DNA of 9,502 bases from an uncultured bacterium (lineage in GTDB: Bacteria; Verrucomicrobiota; Lentisphaeria; Victivallales; UBA1829). The stretch is taken from NCBI GenBank assembly GCA_900549045.1, contig URNE01000059.1:1-9502 (forward strand). The letters are read 5' to 3'. A program made the translations under genes and the position numbers. Below are positions 7,306 to 9,502 of the stretch, piece after piece. The notes beneath the pieces are model-generated. The model did not search any database, was not told the origin of the DNA, and saw nothing but the letters and a program-made list of their open reading frames with translations. The number at the start of each line of letters is the position of its first letter. Position 1 is the stretch's first letter.

Positions 7306-8587
7306 ATTTGAAAAGTTTGAATTTCGGAAGTTCGGGCAGGTATTTATCAACCATTGCGGGTGTGAATCCGTTGTGTTTGATGATTTCCTTGAAGAACTGC
7401 GAGCTCGGTTTCGGCGTGCGCTTGAAGGTTTTGAAATCGACGTGGACCATTCCGAAGCGGGGGATGAAGCTGACCCACTCGTAGTTGTCCATGAGCGACC
7501 AGTGCAGAACGCCGCGGATATCCACGCCGGAATTCATCGCGTCGCGGATGGCGGAGAGATCCTGGCACATCTTGACGATGCGCCAGCGGTCATCATCGCA
7601 GCAGCAGCCGTTTTCCGTGATGTAGACCGGCTTGTCCTTCAGGCGCTGGAGTTCGTTGTAGAGTCCTTCTGGGTAGAAACTGCTCATGTAAAACTCCTTG
7701 TCGATGAGTTTCAGCTGCTGGTAGGTGAGCAGTTCGGCTCCGCCGTTTTTCGTGCGTGAGGAGACTTCGTGGCGCGTGTAGTAGTTGATTGCCCAGAAGT
7801 CGAAGGAATCCTTGAGTTCCGGGAAGGTTTCCGCTTCATAGCGGGGAATGACGAGCTCGCCTGTGCGGAGCGCATGATAAAAGAACCCGTTGAGAATCCA
7901 GTCTTCCATTGCGGCGTGCGCCTTGTCGCCCTCGAAATGCGGATCTTTCGGGACGATTGCGGCGACGGCGTGCGGGGCTCCGACGGGCTTGGCGGAATAC
8001 TTTTTGATGATGCGGTACGCTCTGCCGTGGCAGATCATGTAATTCTTGCGCAGGTCGAACGTGTCGCAGCCCGGACGCTGCATGATGTTGATTTCGTTGA
8101 CGGTCATCCAGTAATCGACGTTTTTTTCGAGTTTCGGGACGATGAAGTCGACGTAGCGTTCGAAGTAATGTAGCGCATTGCGGTCGCCGAAACCGCCCTT
8201 GTCCCAGAACCATGCGGGGTCGCTGCCGTGGGAGAGCGTGACGAAAGTTTTGATTCCCGCCTCCTTGAGCAGACGGAGCAGGTCGATGTAGTGGTCAACC
8301 GCCTCCTGGCAGAAGTTTCCCTCTTCGGGTTCGATGCGGGACCACGGGATGGAGAAGCGGTACGCCTGATGTCCGAGCGATTTCAGCAGTTCCACATCCT
8401 CTTTGTAGAGACGGTAGCTGTCGCATGCCTTTCCTGAGTGGTGAATGAACCGTTCAGGATGTTCGGTCTGGTCGCGCCAGTTGATCGAGTGAATGTCGTC
8501 TCCTTCGATCTGGTGAGCTGCGGTTGCGCTTCCCCAGATGAAATTCTCGGGGAAGGTTATGTCGGGGTAATTGTGAATGTTCAGCAT
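7304..8587 (-). CDS. GH1 family beta-glycosidase (copy B, proximal in operon)
   Basis: A 427-residue GH1 TIM-barrel enzyme without a signal peptide. Landmarks: FPENFIWGSATAAHQIEG (12-29, Gln26), SIPWSRIEP (79-87), Asn164-Glu165 (acid/base), NYY (268-270), ITENG with nucleophile Glu325, His362-Trp363 and DNYEW (367-371). Like its paralogue at 2077-3357 it has His120-Gly121 where GH1 enzymes usually have His-Trp, and Ile instead of Pro after the acid/base Glu. An Asn-Glu-Ile-Asn run is typical of 6-phospho-beta-glucosidases, but the retained Glu370-Trp371 favours a non-phosphorylated glycon. The insertion of one residue near 47-50 and differing loops (168-200, 275-295) separate the copies and may alter aglycon preference. 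Start: AAGGAA five bases before the ATG, and the N-terminus aligns with the paralogue. It lies 25 bases after the pseudopilin gene and 10 before the GH42-like gene. Predicted intracellular beta-glycosidase; substrate not determined. Confidence 0.9.
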   Translation of the reverse strand: MLNIHNYPDITFPENFIWGSATAAHQIEGDDIHSINWRDQTEHPERFIHHSGKACDSYRLYKEDVELLKSLGHQAYRFSIPWSRIEPEEGNFCQEAVDHYIDLLRLLKEAGIKTFVTLSHGSDPAWFWDKGGFGDRNALHYFERYVDFIVPKLEKNVDYWMTVNEINIMQRPGCDTFDLRKNYMICHGRAYRIIKKYSAKPVGAPHAVAAIVPKDPHFEGDKAHAAMEDWILNGFFYHALRTGELVIPRYEAETFPELKDSFDFWAINYYTRHEVSSRTKNGGAELLTYQQLKLIDKEFYMSSFYPEGLYNELQRLKDKPVYITENGCCCDDDRWRIVKMCQDLSAIRDAMNSGVDIRGVLHWSLMDNYEWVSFIPRFGMVHVDFKTFKRTPKPSSQFFKEIIKHNGFTPAMVDKYLPELPKFKLFK

Positions 8588-8612
8588 GATGGTTCCTTAT
8601 GCTTGGTTGAGT

Positions 8613-9422
8613 TCAGAACAATTGGGTTTTCGGGAGTTGGTTGACGGTGTACCGGTTGATGTCGATGCTCTCTGATGTCCGGTATGGCGCGTACTGGTCG
8701 GAGGGGGAGATGTAACGCACGAGATTCAGGCTCTGGCTTCCGCCGTCGGCGCGGAGAATATTTCCGATTGAACCGTGTGGAACTCCGAGTTTTGCGTCGA
8801 TGGCGTAGCGGTTGGAGAAATCCGCGACGGCGTTTCCGTTCTGCCAGCGCATGCCGTCTTCCAGAAGATAAATTTTTGAGCTCGGCTGTTTCACATGCGT
8901 GATTTTCGGATGCCAGAATTTCTTCTGATCCGCGGTTTCCAGCTCATTCCGTCCGGCAAAATAGATGTTGTCCCCGACCTGTGAAACTCCGCCGCCGTTC
9001 CCCGCTATGACGTAGGTGTCCTGCACGAGAAAGTTGTTCTTTTCTTTTTTCGGATACACGGGAGAGGGACAGATGTAGGTTTTTTCGAAAACTTTTGTCT
9101 TAGAGCCGTTCAAAGCCTCCTCCAGAACATTCGGCTTGACGTAGCGGAGTGTCTCCTGCAGCCAGAATTGCGAGGGCATGTAATCCTCCGAATCTGCTGC
9201 GTAGTTCTGCGCGGCGAGTCCGAGCTGTTTCAGATTGCTTGTGCAGCTGATGGTTTGAGCCTTTTGTCTTGCGGAGTTCAGCGCTGGCAGAAGCATGCCG
9301 GCAAGTATGGCAATGATCGCAATTACCACGAGGAGCTCTATGAGCGTGAACATGCTGCTTTTCCGTTTAAGGGCGCAGGATGTGATGCGGAGAATGGAGC
9401 GGACGGTTGATTTGTGTTTCAT
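8613..9422 (-). CDS. Prepilin-type N-terminal methylation / H-X9-DG pseudopilin-like protein
   Basis: A 269-residue protein with a basic leader (KRK at 19-21) followed by FTLIELLVVIAIIAILAG (25-42), the class III/type IV prepilin motif with the conserved fifth-position glutamate (Glu29), then NSARQKAQTISCTSNLKQLG (49-68), the amphipathic helix typical of type II secretion pseudopilins. The C-terminal part has His216-X9-Asp226-Gly227 (HGSIGNILRADG), the 'H-X9-DG' signature found in hugely expanded pilin-like families of Lentisphaerota and Planctomycetota. Two cysteines (60 and 118) could pair. Residue -1 of the expected cleavage is Met24 rather than Gly. The long 24-residue leader is retained because ATG 9420-9422 has AAAGG six bases upstream, and starting at Met24 would remove the positive leader. 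It is the first complete gene of the glycosidase operon. It would be inner-membrane anchored and then processed; its role at the surface or in secretion is inferred from context. Confidence 0.9.
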   Translation of the reverse strand: MKHKSTVRSILRITSCALKRKSSMFTLIELLVVIAIIAILAGMLLPALNSARQKAQTISCTSNLKQLGLAAQNYAADSEDYMPSQFWLQETLRYVKPNVLEEALNGSKTKVFEKTYICPSPVYPKKEKNNFLVQDTYVIAGNGGGVSQVGDNIYFAGRNELETADQKKFWHPKITHVKQPSSKIYLLEDGMRWQNGNAVADFSNRYAIDAKLGVPHGSIGNILRADGGSQSLNLVRYISPSDQYAPYRTSESIDINRYTVNQLPKTQLF

Positions 9423-9437
9423 GTTGAGCCTTTCGTT

Positions 9438-9502
9438 TTAATTTTTGTTTCTTGTTTTCAGTTCAGCTTCGATGGTGCGCACGGGAAGAGATTTTTCTCC
9501 GG
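9438..9502 (-). CDS. C-terminal tail of an unidentified gene (possibly a transcriptional regulator)
   Basis: On the minus strand, one frame is open from the window edge and reads GEKSLPVRTIEAELKTRNKN before a TAA at 9438-9440, 15 bases before the pseudopilin ATG. The short 'Ile-x-Ala-Glu-Leu-x-x-Arg' ending resembles the C-terminus of LacI/GalR-type sensor domains, which often close with a strand and a Glu-Leu-x-x-Arg run, and a regulator at the head of a glycosidase operon would be unsurprising. The other two frames close within 14 codons. Twenty residues cannot establish the family or even prove coding, so the regulator idea is only a suggestion. Confidence 0.35.
   Translation of the reverse strand, partial: GEKSLPVRTIEAELKTRNKN

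Noticed and set aside
7294..7350. The longer N-terminus (19 extra residues) of the GH42-like gene
   Set aside because: It lies inside the end of GH1 copy B, has no good ribosome binding site, and would place a polar stretch before an obvious signal peptide.
2077..8587. The two GH1 genes as a DNA repeat able to recombine
   Set aside because: The proteins are clearly paralogous, but the nucleotide sequences differ at many positions throughout, so they are old paralogues rather than a recent direct repeat.

Overview
The window is about 58% G+C by eye and almost fully coding. The mix of genes points to a member of the PVC superphylum, most likely Lentisphaerota (a Victivallis-like gut carbohydrate degrader). 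The grounds are a pseudopilin of the 'FTLIELLVVIAIIAILA ... H-X9-DG' type beside glycosidase genes, a very large multidomain secreted GH42-like enzyme, and an ordinary GC-rich codon style throughout. This assignment is an inference from gene style; no marker gene is present.

Layout. (1) Plus strand, 1-2041: the 3' part of a DUF1116 (YlbE/AllG-like) gene, whose TGA overlaps the ATG of an aldose 1-epimerase-like (mutarotase) gene. (2) Position 2048-2069: a strong hairpin with seven A's on its left flank lies between the two convergent gene groups and should end transcription of the minus-strand operon. (3) Minus strand, 9502 down to 2077: a tight operon reading, in order of transcription, the tail of an unidentified gene (perhaps a regulator), a prepilin-like H-X9-DG protein, a GH1 beta-glycosidase, a secreted 1307-residue GH42-like beta-galactosidase-type enzyme, and a second GH1 beta-glycosidase. 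Gaps are 10-25 bases and every complete gene has a Shine-Dalgarno sequence.

How it may work. The GH42-like protein has a signal peptide and beta-sandwich domains and would act outside the cytoplasm on a glycan. The two GH1 proteins have no signal peptide and would hydrolyse imported oligosaccharides or glycosides. The pseudopilin may belong to surface or secretion machinery tied to this locus. The mutarotase on the other strand could equilibrate released beta-sugars, but it is co-transcribed with the DUF1116 gene, so the functional link is open.

The most notable points are the paired GH1 paralogues flanking the GH42-like gene, which share unusual substitutions in otherwise conserved GH1 motifs (His-Gly in place of His-Trp; Asn-Glu-Phe/Ile in place of Asn-Glu-Pro), an incomplete GH42-type cysteine cluster, and a C-terminal extra domain joined by a charged helix. 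No mobile element, CRISPR array, tRNA or rRNA was seen, and there is no gene-free stretch over 100 bases.
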